This document shows, piece by piece, positions 40,498 through 48,520 of a stretch of DNA of 64,000 nucleotides (its first letter is position 1; every line of letters begins with the position of its first letter). The DNA is from Pantoea sp. GD03673 (GTDB lineage: Bacteria > Pseudomonadota > Gammaproteobacteria > Enterobacterales > Enterobacteriaceae): positions 27,482-91,481 of the forward strand of contig NZ_JAOCKJ010000012.1 of the NCBI RefSeq assembly GCF_029844725.1, written 5' to 3'. The notes beneath the pieces are model-generated. The model was not told the DNA's origin, ran no database searches, and saw only the letters and a list, made by a program, of their open reading frames with translations. A program made the position numbers and the translations under genes.

Positions 40498-41763
40498 TTA
40501 TTTCATCTTTACGATGGGTAACTCTTCCCACCGCGTCAGATAGCGCGGAGATAACATTTCCCTCTTCATCTGGTAGGCCGGATTGACACCCTGACCGGCA
40601 ATAAAAAGTGTGCCGCGCTGGTAGCTATTCAGCTTGTCCATCACGGCCATCAGCTTATCGCTGCCGGGGCGCGGCGGTGACTCGTCAAAAAGGTTCAGTT
40701 GCTGCTCTGAGCCGCAGAACTCCCCAAGCATCACTCCGGCCTTCGCATACTCATAGCCGTCCCGCCAGATAGCTCTGAGGCCGCGCACGGCTGCATCAAT
40801 CAGATCGCGGGTATCCTGTGTGGCCGTCGTAAACGAATGGCTGGCGCCGCGTGAATAATACGGGCGGCGCGGATCGTGTTTGCTGGTCTGGATGAATACC
40901 GTGATATTCCGGCAGTACTGCTTTTCACGCCGCAGCTTTTCACCGGCGCTGGTGGCAAAGAAGCACACGGCGTTACTCACTTCATCCAGGCTGGTGAGGC
41001 GTTTGCCGAACGAACGGCTTACCACCAGCTGCTGCTTAGTCGGAGGGTTCTCTTCGAGCTCGAAGCAGCGTTCGCCGCGCAGCTCCCGCACGGTGCGCTC
41101 CAGCATTACATTGAAGTTTTTGCGGATCATGGTTGTGTCAGCGCGGGCAAGGTCGAGCATCGTCTTGATGTTCATCAGCTGCAGCCTGGCCCCTATCTTT
41201 CTGCCGACGCCCCACGTCTCGGAGACGTCGAGCAGTGATAGCAGCTTGTCGCGCCGATTCGGGTCGGTCAGCACCACCACGCCGCCTGTTTTAGGCCAGG
41301 TCTTTGCTGCGTGCGTGGCTACCTTGCAGAGCGTCTTTGTCTCGGCTATCCCTATTCCGCACTTCATCGTGGTGTGCTGGATAACGGTGCGCCGGATCTC
41401 TTCTCCGAATGTCTGGAAGTCCACCAGCTTTTCCATGCCGTCCAGAGAGCCAAACACTTCGTCGATCGAGTACGCTTCCAGGTTCGGGACATACTCGCCC
41501 ACTATCGTATGGAAACGCTTGCTGAATGCGTCATACAGCGTGTAGTTGCTGCTGAAAACCACCACGCCGTAGCGCCGGATGGTATCGCGGATTTTAAACA
41601 GCGGATCGCCCCGCTTCAGGCCTACGTTTTTCGCCTCGCGGTTCAGCGCCGCAATACAGCCGTCATTGTTGGTCGCCACCACGACAGGACGCCCGTACAG
41701 GTCCGGCCTGAATGCCAGCTCGGCCGACACGTAGAAGGCGTTAACGTCACTGTGCAGGAACAT
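40498..41763 (-). CDS. umuC: UmuC-like Y-family DNA polymerase subunit (copy 2)
   Basis: Motifs are HSDVNAFYVSAE (residues 4-15), VVVATNNDGCIAA, and AYSIDEVFGSL (about 97-107). The 421 residues cover palm, fingers, little finger and C-terminus. It is clearly diverged from the copy at 30627, so this is not a recent duplication. It overlaps its umuD by 17 bp. Together they should make a damage-induced Pol V-type enzyme under the LexA box at 42204-42223. Confidence 0.92.
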   Translation of the reverse strand: MFLHSDVNAFYVSAELAFRPDLYGRPVVVATNNDGCIAALNREAKNVGLKRGDPLFKIRDTIRRYGVVVFSSNYTLYDAFSKRFHTIVGEYVPNLEAYSIDEVFGSLDGMEKLVDFQTFGEEIRRTVIQHTTMKCGIGIAETKTLCKVATHAAKTWPKTGGVVVLTDPNRRDKLLSLLDVSETWGVGRKIGARLQLMNIKTMLDLARADTTMIRKNFNVMLERTVRELRGERCFELEENPPTKQQLVVSRSFGKRLTSLDEVSNAVCFFATSAGEKLRREKQYCRNITVFIQTSKHDPRRPYYSRGASHSFTTATQDTRDLIDAAVRGLRAIWRDGYEYAKAGVMLGEFCGSEQQLNLFDESPPRPGSDKLMAVMDKLNSYQRGTLFIAGQGVNPAYQMKREMLSPRYLTRWEELPIVKMK

Positions 41764-42187
41764 TGTCAGTACGGTGGATGACGTATGTCACCACCCCCCA
41801 TATTTCCAGACCATCAGGCTCGACAGGGATCGGCTTATAGCGCGGGTTCATAGCCAGCAGCATCGGCACCGGCCTCAGCTGCAGCTTTTTTACCGTAAAC
41901 TCCCCGCCCACAGAGGCAATCACGATCTGGCCGTCTGCCGCCGCCTTCGATTTATCCACCACCAGCAGATCGCCGTCAAAAATACCGGCCCCGATCATCG
42001 ACTCACCCTCGCAGCGCACAAAATAAGTGGCCGTTTTGGCCCTGACACAATACTCGTTCAGGTCCAGCGGAGTGTCTTCGTACCCGATGGCCGGAGACGG
42101 AAAACCCGCTGCTACCGTTTCAAGAAACTGCCGGAAAGCCTGTCTGGGCGCGGCTTCGTCAGGTATTGCTATTATCTCTAAGCGCAT
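41747..42187 (-). CDS. umuD: UmuD-like protein with intact self-cleavage features
   Basis: The cleavage region AAGFPSPA (an Ala-Gly bond in place of Cys-Gly), the nucleophile in GESMIGAGI and the general base in FTVKKLQLRP are all present, so RecA-stimulated self-cleavage should work. The frame is open from a GTG at 42193. I chose the ATG at 42187 because AGGAGGGG is well spaced from it, giving 146 residues. It is the first gene of a LexA-controlled operon with umuC. Confidence 0.9.
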   Translation of the reverse strand: MRLEIIAIPDEAAPRQAFRQFLETVAAGFPSPAIGYEDTPLDLNEYCVRAKTATYFVRCEGESMIGAGIFDGDLLVVDKSKAAADGQIVIASVGGEFTVKKLQLRPVPMLLAMNPRYKPIPVEPDGLEIWGVVTYVIHRTDNVPAQ

Positions 42188-42203
42188 AATCACCCCTCCT
42201 TTT

Positions 42204-42223
42204 AACTGTATAAAAATACAGTA
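42204..42223. promoter_or_regulatory. LexA (SOS) box
   Basis: AACTGTATAAAAATACAGTA fits the enterobacterial LexA consensus CTGT-N8-ACAG with the usual TA-rich centre. It lies 17 bp before the umuD ATG on the minus strand and also within reach of the divergent gene at 42306. Confidence 0.9.
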
Positions 42224-42246
42224 TAAGATTAAGGATATGGAATTGA

Positions 42247-42264
42247 CCAGTGGGCGATTTCATA
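42247..42264 (+). promoter_or_regulatory. Diverged CCAGTGG...ATTTCATA box
   Basis: CCAGTGGGCGATTTCATA matches 16 of 18 positions of the copy at 19826. CATTCTAAAATTTTAAGAATTT (near 42278) follows. Both lie before the 71-aa gene at 42306. Confidence 0.4.
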
Positions 42265-42305
42265 TAAGAATAAGTACATTCTAAAATTTTAAGAATTTAC
42301 TCACT

Positions 42306-42521
42306 ATGAATTTAGGCTTGAAGCAGATCGAACTGGATAAGATGCGCGGCATCTGGAAGGCAAAAGGGTTTGTAGAAGCAGGCAGAACCGAACCGCTGCG
42401 CATCAACCGCACCGACTGCTATATCACGTTTCAGCGAAAAAACTGGGTGTGCAAAGACCTAAATGGGAACACGATTGACAGCAGAGCAATGCTTTATGCT
42501 CTACTAAAAAATAATATTTGA
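42306..42521 (+). CDS. Small hypothetical protein (71 aa)
   Basis: MNLGLKQIELDKMRGIWKAKGFVEAGRTEPL is compact and basic, with the rest alpha/beta. It is divergent from umuD and followed by its own terminator, so it is monocistronic. The recurrent box and the LexA box lie upstream. Function unknown; it may be small and DNA-associated. Confidence 0.5.
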   Translation: MNLGLKQIELDKMRGIWKAKGFVEAGRTEPLRINRTDCYITFQRKNWVCKDLNGNTIDSRAMLYALLKNNI

Positions 42522-42530
42522 CCGACTAGA

Positions 42531-42555
42531 GGCCGCTGCGAAGCGGCTTTTTTTA
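42531..42555 (+). terminator. Rho-independent terminator
   Basis: GCCGCT (42532-42537) and AGCGGC (42542-42547) around GCGA, followed by eight T. A Chi octamer overlaps its 3' side at 42557. Confidence 0.85.
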
Positions 42556-42630
42556 TGCTGGTGGTCCAGGTCACAGCGTGCGGTAAACGTTGGCCGGTTC
42601 ATGGCAGGACCATATCCCGTTCAGCGGACA

Positions 42631-42856
42631 TTAGTCTATTCATGGTAAGCGTTAGTCTATTCATGGTGTTTATTACCCTGAAGCGTTAAACGTTAGTCTA
42701 TTCATGGTGTGCTGGGCGTTTTGTCCGCATGACGCCTAAAAATGCAGCTATTTTCTGACATTTGCCATGAATAGACTAATGCCGTGCATGAATCGCCTAA
42801 CGTTATGCGTGAGTTACCGGTTTTCACCTAACGTTCGCCATGAATCACCTAACGTC
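42631..42856. repeat. Iterons downstream of the replication initiator gene (incA-like)
   Basis: TTAGTCTATTCATGG occurs at 42631, 42652 and 42693. The inverse CCATGAATAGACTAA is at 42765, and diverged copies (CATGAATCGCCTAACG near 42787; CCATGAATCACCTAACG near 42839) follow. Together with the upstream set they bracket the rep gene, as the incA and incC iterons bracket repA in P1. Such a distal cluster normally titrates or handcuffs the initiator to limit copy number. Confidence 0.8.
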
Positions 42857-43739
42857 ATTCGGCTGGTAACAGCTCCGGTCGCCGCGAGTGGATCTGGAAG
42901 TACACTGCACCATCTTTCTTCACTTCTGAGTAAGCCAGATAGCCTATCTTCTCCAACTCCTTCATAGCGTTTCTTACCGCTAAATTTTGAGCACTAACGC
43001 TGGACGTCAGATTAAGTCGCTCCCGCAGTCGCTCCAGCGATATCTGTATGAATCCATTAGGCATACTCTCAATATATACATAGAGCGCCTGGGCTGATTC
43101 CTTGCGTGGTAGTGCCTGTATGGCTTTTAGCTGCAATAAGACTTTATGATCGAATGCGTACAGCTCCCATAGCCTGGAGTCGCCCTCAAGCGAGATAATG
43201 TCTTTCTCAATGTCGAACGTTGCGCTTTGAAGTAAGTGAGTGATAGTGGCTTTACTGCCATCTTTATTTTTGAAGGAAACAACTATGGATGCGATGCGAT
43301 TAAGAGACGCAAAAAAACGATCGCGTGAGCGTTGATTGATATCGTCTACGGCAATCCCGGTAAGTTTGGCAAATTCAGTGAAAGGCAACTCTATCCTGTT
43401 GGAGTGATCGCCATACTTAGAGAACGCCCGGATAGCGCCTATCCAAGTCTTGAAATCCGTACTCATATCGAGGCGACTGCCACGAATAGTGATATTTGTG
43501 TAACCCTCTGCTTTTGCTATCTCAAGCTCGCGCAAGTCTTCTGAAGCATCAATAGTAGAGTTACCACGTCCTGTAGTGGGCTTATTTTTAGCCGATGGAA
43601 CAAAGACTCCCAGGCGCATCAATGCTATTGGCTGGACAGTTCTATTAGCCGTTGGTGTCAGTGTATAAGTCTTCCCTTCTTCACCACCAACAAATGATAA
43701 GGCATCACTTATTGTTTTGATTTGATTACCATTTTCCAT
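42855..43739 (-). CDS. repA: RepFIB-like plasmid replication initiator
   Basis: The N-terminus TLTPTANRTVQPIALMRLGVFVPSAK closely follows the IncFIB RepA pattern, as do SRLDMSTDFKTWIGAI, LPFTEFAKLTGI, FDHKVLLQLKAIQALPRKESAQALYVYIESMP and ISLERLRERLNL. It has two winged-helix domains typical of Rep_3 initiators. At 294 residues it lacks the ~30-residue C-terminal extension of the IncFIB protein. It binds the flanking iterons to start replication and repress itself. The initiator family differs from P1 RepA, though the origin layout is similar. Confidence 0.9.
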   Translation of the reverse strand: MENGNQIKTISDALSFVGGEEGKTYTLTPTANRTVQPIALMRLGVFVPSAKNKPTTGRGNSTIDASEDLRELEIAKAEGYTNITIRGSRLDMSTDFKTWIGAIRAFSKYGDHSNRIELPFTEFAKLTGIAVDDINQRSRDRFFASLNRIASIVVSFKNKDGSKATITHLLQSATFDIEKDIISLEGDSRLWELYAFDHKVLLQLKAIQALPRKESAQALYVYIESMPNGFIQISLERLRERLNLTSSVSAQNLAVRNAMKELEKIGYLAYSEVKKDGAVYFQIHSRRPELLPAE

Positions 43740-43782
43740 TGATATCGCCTGATTATAGTGATGTGAATATTTATGACCGCCG

Positions 43783-43883
43783 CCATGAATAGACTAACAC
43801 CCTACCATGAATAAACTAACAATTACCATGAACAGACTAACATCTAACATGAATAGACTAACTTTTACCATGAATAGACTAAT
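43783..43883. repeat. Five iterons upstream of repA
   Basis: Copies of CCATGAATAGACTAAC (with one- or two-base variants) begin at 43783, 43805, 43826, 43847 and 43868, spaced 22, 21, 21 and 21 bp, two helical turns apart. They lie between the repA start and the GATC cluster. They are the origin iterons and probably overlap the repA promoter. Confidence 0.9.
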
Positions 43884-43930
43884 GTAAAACCTACTTTTTC
43901 CTATTTAATTCAGCAAGTTGAAAGTATGGT

Positions 43931-44027
43931 GATCTATTAGGATCTATTTATGATCTCTATATGATCGATTTATATGATCTATCCGGTGGATAAGTGGATA
44001 ACTGATTGTGCAACGCAGTTATCCACA
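43931..44027. promoter_or_regulatory. Origin core: GATC cluster and DnaA box
   Basis: GATC occurs at 43931, 43941, 43952, 43963 and 43976, nearly one per helical turn in an AT-rich stretch. TTATCCACA at 44019-44027 is a perfect DnaA box, and GTGGATAA occurs twice just before it in the other orientation. Five Dam sites, a DnaA box and five iterons reproduce the P1 oriR plan, in which methylation is needed for origin function. Confidence 0.8.
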
Positions 44028-44037
44028 TCCCCGAAAG

Positions 44038-44487
44038 TCATACGGGCTTATTTGGAGCAAACGCCTCAACCGTTCCCAGCCTTACTGCACGTCCGAGCTG
44101 GTGGATCGCATGCTCTACTGATTCCACCTTTGAGGGATGATGCACATCAAGCAGCCGGTCAACCTGCGGGCCTTTCAGGTTCATACTTCGCGCCAGGTCT
44201 GCTTTTCGTGTGCCGGTCTCGATCATCGAATTGTGCAAAACAGCCTTCATGGCCACCAGCACCGGCACGCCTACCAGATATTCGCCCTTCTGCGCTTTGC
44301 TGGCCTGCGGCACCATACGACGCTCGTCCATTTCGATAGAGATTGCCAGCACAACAGCTTCAGCCGCGTTTAGCAGCGCATCCTCTACCGTATCGCCTAC
44401 TGAGTTCAGTAATGGCAGATCACGACATGAAACAACATAAGAGCCGGTTGGTTTGTCGTGCTCCAACTGTACCGGGTATACAAACAT
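44038..44487 (-). CDS. hicB: HicB-family antitoxin
   Basis: The N-terminus (FVYPVQLEHDKPTGSYVVSCRDLPLLNSVGDTVEDALLNAAEAV) is the partial RNase-H-like HicB fold. The C-terminus (RKADLARSMNLKGPQVDRLLDVHHPSKVESVEHAIHQLG) is a helix-turn-helix that would repress the operon. It follows hicA by 36 bp, in toxin-antitoxin order. It neutralises HicA. The location beside the origin fits plasmid addiction. Confidence 0.9.
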   Translation of the reverse strand: MFVYPVQLEHDKPTGSYVVSCRDLPLLNSVGDTVEDALLNAAEAVVLAISIEMDERRMVPQASKAQKGEYLVGVPVLVAMKAVLHNSMIETGTRKADLARSMNLKGPQVDRLLDVHHPSKVESVEHAIHQLGRAVRLGTVEAFAPNKPV

Positions 44488-44523
44488 GGTTTTCTCCTGC
44501 AGCAGATACGAAAAAGGTGGGGC

Positions 44524-44706
44524 CTAAAGCCCCAAATCCTTAATTATTTTCTTCCGTAGAGGCTCTGGTATCTCCTTCGCCCCGTGGAAAGGAACAATGC
44601 TTATACGGCCATTGTACCTCGCTTTAAAGTGGCTGCTTCCACCAGGGGATTTCGTTAACTCTACCCCCATGCTGAGTAACCACCTGCGAAACTCGCTGTA
44701 CTTCAT
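44524..44706 (-). CDS. hicA: HicA-family mRNA interferase toxin
   Basis: This 60-residue protein has the double-stranded-RNA-binding-like HicA fold: EFRRWLLSMGVEL, then PGGSSHFKARYNG with the catalytic histidine in the conserved S-S-H motif, then a PFHG(AKEI)P segment. It cleaves mRNA when free of HicB. Its length is typical. Confidence 0.9.
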   Translation of the reverse strand: MKYSEFRRWLLSMGVELTKSPGGSSHFKARYNGRISIVPFHGAKEIPEPLRKKIIKDLGL

Positions 44707-44748
44707 TTCGCTCCTTGCTTTCTGTGGCTGTGCGCCACGGAAAGAATA

Positions 44749-44764
44749 TTAACACACGAGTTAA
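44749..44764. promoter_or_regulatory. Inverted repeat upstream of hicA
   Basis: TTAAC (44749-44753) and GTTAA (44760-44764) lie 43 bp before the hicA start, in AT-rich promoter-like sequence. HicB proteins bind palindromes at their promoter, so this is a candidate operator. Confidence 0.4.
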
Positions 44765-44809
44765 TAAATACAACACGTATGTTATATATATTTCGGGTAT
44801 TCGATTTCT

Positions 44810-44880
44810 CCAGTGGTCAATTCCATATTGCTTTACAGCGCGGCAAAGGTGATCAACAATCTAAAAAATAATTTAGATTT
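44810..44880. promoter_or_regulatory. Control region of ref: CCAGTGGTCAATTCCATA box and palindrome
   Basis: The recurrent box lies at 44810-44827. AATCTAAA (44858-44865) and TTTAGATT (44872-44879) form a perfect 8-bp inverted repeat with a 6-base gap, ending 10 bp before the ref start. In P1, ref is repressed by C1, so a phage repressor operator here would be expected. Confidence 0.5.
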
Positions 44881-44889
44881 GGTTAAATC

Positions 44890-45543
44890 ATGGAAAAGGC
44901 AGATTTTCAGGCCGCACGGGATAAGCAGGCCAAAGCACAGCAGCGTCAGCGTGAAAAACACGCAGCAAAACTGGCAGACCCGGAGTATCGGCAGCAGCAG
45001 TATGCAAAGCAAAAGGCCACCAGCAGCAGGATGATTGCCAGGCAGATTGAAAAGCGTAATACCCCTGAATGGATCGCAGAGCAAAGAGCTAAAGCAGTTA
45101 AACGCGCTGTAAGCGTCTCTGAGCGCCTGAAAGAGAAAAAGGCTGCACCTGTGACACCGAAGCGGCAAACACGCACCAGCGCGTCAGGCAGAGGCCTTAA
45201 AGGGCGCACCCCGACCGCAGCCGAGCGCGTGGTTATGGATGCACTGGGAAAACTGCCCTGCATTGCCTGCCTACAGCATGGAAAAGAATCGCCGCTAATC
45301 AGCCTGCATCACATCGAGGGCCGGACGAAAACCGGCGCACACTTCCTGCAACTCCCCCTTTGTGATCCTCACCACCAGCACGCTGCACCGGCAACGATCC
45401 GCGCAGATTTCCCCTGGCTGGTGCCGGTACATGCGGACGGCATTGTTGGTGGCAAAGTAGAGTTTGTCCGATATAACGGCACCGAGAAGCAGTTAATGGT
45501 CAAAGCCTACAATCTGGCAGGAATAATTCACTTACTCCCCTGA
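44890..45543 (+). CDS. ref: Ref-like recombination enhancement nuclease
   Basis: The C-terminal part carries the P1 Ref HNH-type signature: RGLKGRTPTAAERVVMDALG, CIACLQHGKESPLISLHHIEGRTK, and HFLQLPLCDPHHQH (about residues 100-165). The N-terminal ~100 residues are a lysine/arginine/glutamine-rich helix for binding DNA. Ref is a RecA-dependent nuclease that cuts DNA within RecA filaments and stimulates recombination. P1 Ref is 186 residues, so this one has a longer N-terminus. It is likely under phage repressor control. Confidence 0.88.
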   Translation: MEKADFQAARDKQAKAQQRQREKHAAKLADPEYRQQQYAKQKATSSRMIARQIEKRNTPEWIAEQRAKAVKRAVSVSERLKEKKAAPVTPKRQTRTSASGRGLKGRTPTAAERVVMDALGKLPCIACLQHGKESPLISLHHIEGRTKTGAHFLQLPLCDPHHQHAAPATIRADFPWLVPVHADGIVGGKVEFVRYNGTEKQLMVKAYNLAGIIHLLP

Positions 45544-45634
45544 CAATCAAAACGAGAAAGGTGCTTTGAGAAGTGTGATATATAAGTCAAATACAACATG
45601 TGACTTCGGCGTTAACTGACTAAGGACTGCTTAA

Positions 45635-46012
45635 ATGTTAACTGACAAACAAATTGAACAAGCAAAGAAAACCACACAGTACAGTCATGGTGATGGTATT
45701 GCTCATGAGCATAATGACTGCATTCGCATGGCCTATGAATGGCTTGATGCTCAGAAGAAGATAAAAAGGGTAACTTCCAAAACTTATGCGCTGAAACATG
45801 TGATTGAACAATGGTGTGGTCGATACATTTCCACATCTGATGTTGAAGTGGCTGCACACATGCATCCTGAGATTCATGGTCAATATCCACACTTTAATCT
45901 CAGCGCTCGCCTTACCCGGCCTTCAACGGAACGCCTCAAAGGCATTGGCGAAGCGTTCACGCAGGGATACCACCAGCAACGATCAGATGATTTCTACACC
46001 TACACTGAGTAA
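45635..46012 (+). CDS. Hypothetical protein (125 aa)
   Basis: AAGGACTGC precedes the ATG. The protein is soluble and His/Tyr-rich, with a helical core (DCIRMAYEWLDAQKKIKRVTSKTYALKHVIEQWCGRYISTSDVEVAAHMHP). I do not recognise the family. Being between ref and the late operon, with average composition, it is probably an ordinary early gene. Confidence 0.5.
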   Translation: MLTDKQIEQAKKTTQYSHGDGIAHEHNDCIRMAYEWLDAQKKIKRVTSKTYALKHVIEQWCGRYISTSDVEVAAHMHPEIHGQYPHFNLSARLTRPSTERLKGIGEAFTQGYHQQRSDDFYTYTE

Positions 46013-46327
46013 CCAGCTGATAATTTGTTCAAGTTGCGCAGCGAAGCGGCGCATATAGCTCATAATCCCTATCACGGCCTTGCATCAGGCTTTGGCACAA
46101 CATCGCTCTTTTCCGCAGCGATAAACGTCTGCAGCACGACAAAATTATTTTATTTTTCGCTTGACCCGTAACTACGCAAAGTACAAACCGCTTACAGTCG
46201 CCCCAAGCTGTTAGCGGTTCCCTGATGGAATTTTTGACAACTTACCTAATCTGCAACGCGCGGTTGGGAACGTTAAAAGCCAGAGAGGCCGCTATATGCG
46301 GCCTTTCGCCTTTTCAGGGGTACAGAC
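46013..46327. promoter_or_regulatory. Late operon leader with CGCAAAGTACAAACCGC box and terminator-like hairpin
   Basis: The 17-bp box at 46175-46191 is repeated exactly before the capsid gene (59430-59446), and TTGACC (46161) precedes it. A hairpin AGGCCGC/GCGGCCT (46286-46304), followed by T-rich sequence, lies between the box and the first gene. It could stop early readthrough. This is a candidate activator-dependent late promoter. Confidence 0.5.
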
Positions 46328-46981
46328 GTGAAACAGAAAATTGCAGTAATCAGCCTTTCAACCAGTCAGCCAATGGCGATCACCGCCATTTACGAAGATC
46401 ACACCCTCGTTATGTCAAAGCCACAGACGCTGCCAAAGGGCATGCGAAAGCAGCTGATCAAACTCGGCCCTTTCGGTGAGGCGCTGCGCAAACAGGGCTT
46501 TAAAGTGCTGGTGGATGAAGCCACCGGCAAAGTGGCAAACGAGGTAGGCGGCAACCATATCTCTCTCAGAACACGGGGAAGTGACGGGCGCGCTGCCGTG
46601 CTCACCGGCATTGAGCGTTACAACGAGCTCATGCTGCAGGACAATATTGCGCTGCCAGCAGAGAACAAGGGCGCATTTGAGATCCCCGATTCGATTGTTG
46701 AAGTGGAGTACAACGCCAGCGGTGAAGAGGTTTACCGAATCAACTGGCGCGAGATCCGCCCGGAGCAGGTACTGACCATCCTGTGCTGCTTCGCCGTGGG
46801 CTACAACAACGTGGCTTCAGCGGACTATATCAACGCCATGACCGCCGCGACCGCCGAGCAGGAGCCGTCCCTTATGGACTCGCTTAAACGCATCATCGGC
46901 TATGAGAAAATCAAAGCCGCCGAAGCCGTGCCGGAGTCACTGACCGGCAAGCGAATCAGCGATGAGGAGCGCATTCTGTGA
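46328..46981 (+). CDS. First gene of the late tail/baseplate operon (217 aa)
   Basis: The GTG start follows CAGGGG. The protein is soluble, with alternating strands and helices and no motif I can name. It is followed with overlaps by six more genes ending in baseplate hub and spike proteins, so a role in tail or baseplate assembly is inferred. P1 has comparable mat/pmg morphogenesis genes, but I cannot assign orthology. Confidence 0.55.
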   Translation: MKQKIAVISLSTSQPMAITAIYEDHTLVMSKPQTLPKGMRKQLIKLGPFGEALRKQGFKVLVDEATGKVANEVGGNHISLRTRGSDGRAAVLTGIERYNELMLQDNIALPAENKGAFEIPDSIVEVEYNASGEEVYRINWREIRPEQVLTILCCFAVGYNNVASADYINAMTAATAEQEPSLMDSLKRIIGYEKIKAAEAVPESLTGKRISDEERIL

Positions 46982-47310
46982 GTTACAACCGCCTCGACGA
47001 TCGCTCGATCAGTGACGTGGTGCTACGCAGCCTCTTTCACCAGGAGGTGATCAAGCGATCCGCGTCATTTCATGAAGACAACCGCGACTACACCATCCGT
47101 CTCGATGAGATATTCCGCGCTGACCTGGCGGCATACCGAGCTTATGAGGGTAACGACGATCTGCGCTGGGTATTCCGCCTGCTGTGCGGGATAGAGTCGG
47201 AAATGGAACCGCTGCCCGCAGGCCAGACGCTTTCCCTGCCGGACATGGCATGGCTGCGCGGGCGCATACGCGACTTTGCTGGCGGTAAGCCGGAGTTGAT
47301 CAGTGGCTGA
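46978..47310 (+). CDS. Late operon protein (110 aa)
   Basis: The GTG start overlaps the preceding stop by four bases, and the end overlaps the next start by eight. The protein is acidic and helical (RLDEIFRADLAAYRAYEGNDDLRWVFRLL), with no recognised motif. It is probably a tail or baseplate component or assembly factor. Confidence 0.55.
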   Translation: MSYNRLDDRSISDVVLRSLFHQEVIKRSASFHEDNRDYTIRLDEIFRADLAAYRAYEGNDDLRWVFRLLCGIESEMEPLPAGQTLSLPDMAWLRGRIRDFAGGKPELISG

Positions 47311-48520
47311 TACTCCGTTTGCCCGCACCCGGTCCGGGCGCTACGACACGGCAGGGCTTTCCTCCAAAGAGTTCTCCCGCGTCTTTGACCAGATTGACAA
47401 AGACCGCCGCAAATCACGGCGCATTGCGCGGCGTACGCTTAACCCGCTGACCCTGAAGAACAAGGCGCTGGACGACATCATTGCCCTGGGCAAAAAGAAG
47501 TCCGGCACGTTCTTCACGAAAGAGGATCTGAAAGGGTTCGAAGCAAATCGCGCCGGCGCCCGCCAGCAGTTCAATTCATCGCAGGCCGGTATCACGTATG
47601 CGCAGCTGGTGGCCGGTAGTCAGCAGATCGATATTAAGCGCGCCAATAACCGGGTAGACGACGGATCCGGCATTAAGCGTGCCACGCCCACCACGCTTAA
47701 ACACAACGTCCTGACCGTCAGCGTGGAGGCGTCCGCCGCCTCGATCGATAAGCATCACCGCGTGAAATTCCGCTTTGAAGAGTGGGATCAGCTGATGGAG
47801 GAAATCACCGATGCCAAAGACAGCGCAGCCAAAATTGCCAAGCGACTATGCGCTGGCCGCGTCTCTTTTGATTGCGATTGCGGCCGTCACCAGTACTGGT
47901 ATCGCTACATCGCCACGGCAGGCAATTTCGCCCTTGCCCCGCCAAAAGAGTACGCCTACCCCAAAGAGAAAAACCCGAACCTGAAAGGTGTCGCCTGTAA
48001 GCACGTCATTCACGCTTTCACCCGTCTGCAATCCGCCTCATGGCAGGTGCGCATCGGCCAGGCACTGCATAAAAGCGCCGGTAACAACGCCTATGGCGAC
48101 GATCCGCGCAAAACCACTGAGCACTTCACTGACGCCGACAAAGCGAAGTTCAACCGCAACCGCAGTTCGCAGACGAACGTCGCCGCCGTCAAGCGAGAGC
48201 ATGAGAAGTATCAGAAGCGCATGGGCGCGCTGGCGAAGCGGCTGGACAACGACGACGGGCGGATCGACAAACTGCGCGGCCAGCTGACCCGTGCCAAAAA
48301 GCTGACCGCAGCGCAGCGCACCCGCGCCGCGAAGAAGCAGGCGGAGCTGGCGGACGAAAAAGCTAAAAATGCCCTTCTGCGTCAGCAGCTGGCGGACCAG
48401 GCGAAGATCCAGCGCCAGACGTTCATTGATGCCCTGGTGCTGAGCGGCACGCCCCGCGCCGAGGCCGAAAAAATGTTTATTGAATATGCAAAAAACCAGA
48501 CAAGAGCAGGTAATCAGTAA
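47303..48520 (+). CDS. Late protein with SWIM-like zinc motif and coiled-coil C-terminus (405 aa)
   Basis: A C-x-C ... C-x-H arrangement (FDCDCGRHQYWYRYIA near residue 189, then CKHVIHAF near 233) matches a SWIM-type zinc finger. Residues ~295-375 form a basic coiled coil. The GTG start overlaps the previous gene. A SWIM finger in a baseplate operon protein is seen in myovirus structural genes of unknown detail. The exact part is unknown. Confidence 0.6.
   Translation: MADTPFARTRSGRYDTAGLSSKEFSRVFDQIDKDRRKSRRIARRTLNPLTLKNKALDDIIALGKKKSGTFFTKEDLKGFEANRAGARQQFNSSQAGITYAQLVAGSQQIDIKRANNRVDDGSGIKRATPTTLKHNVLTVSVEASAASIDKHHRVKFRFEEWDQLMEEITDAKDSAAKIAKRLCAGRVSFDCDCGRHQYWYRYIATAGNFALAPPKEYAYPKEKNPNLKGVACKHVIHAFTRLQSASWQVRIGQALHKSAGNNAYGDDPRKTTEHFTDADKAKFNRNRSSQTNVAAVKREHEKYQKRMGALAKRLDNDDGRIDKLRGQLTRAKKLTAAQRTRAAKKQAELADEKAKNALLRQQLADQAKIQRQTFIDALVLSGTPRAEAEKMFIEYAKNQTRAGNQ

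Noticed and set aside
43783..43883. Regular 21-22-bp repeats considered as a CRISPR array
   Set aside because: The unit is 16 bp with 5-6-bp gaps, far too short for spacers, and it flanks a replication initiator. These are iterons.
44890..45543. Ref-like protein as an ordinary HNH homing endonuclease
   Set aside because: The RGLKGRTPTAAER, CIACLQHGKES and HHIEGRTK blocks follow P1 Ref specifically, and the basic helical N-terminus fits Ref.
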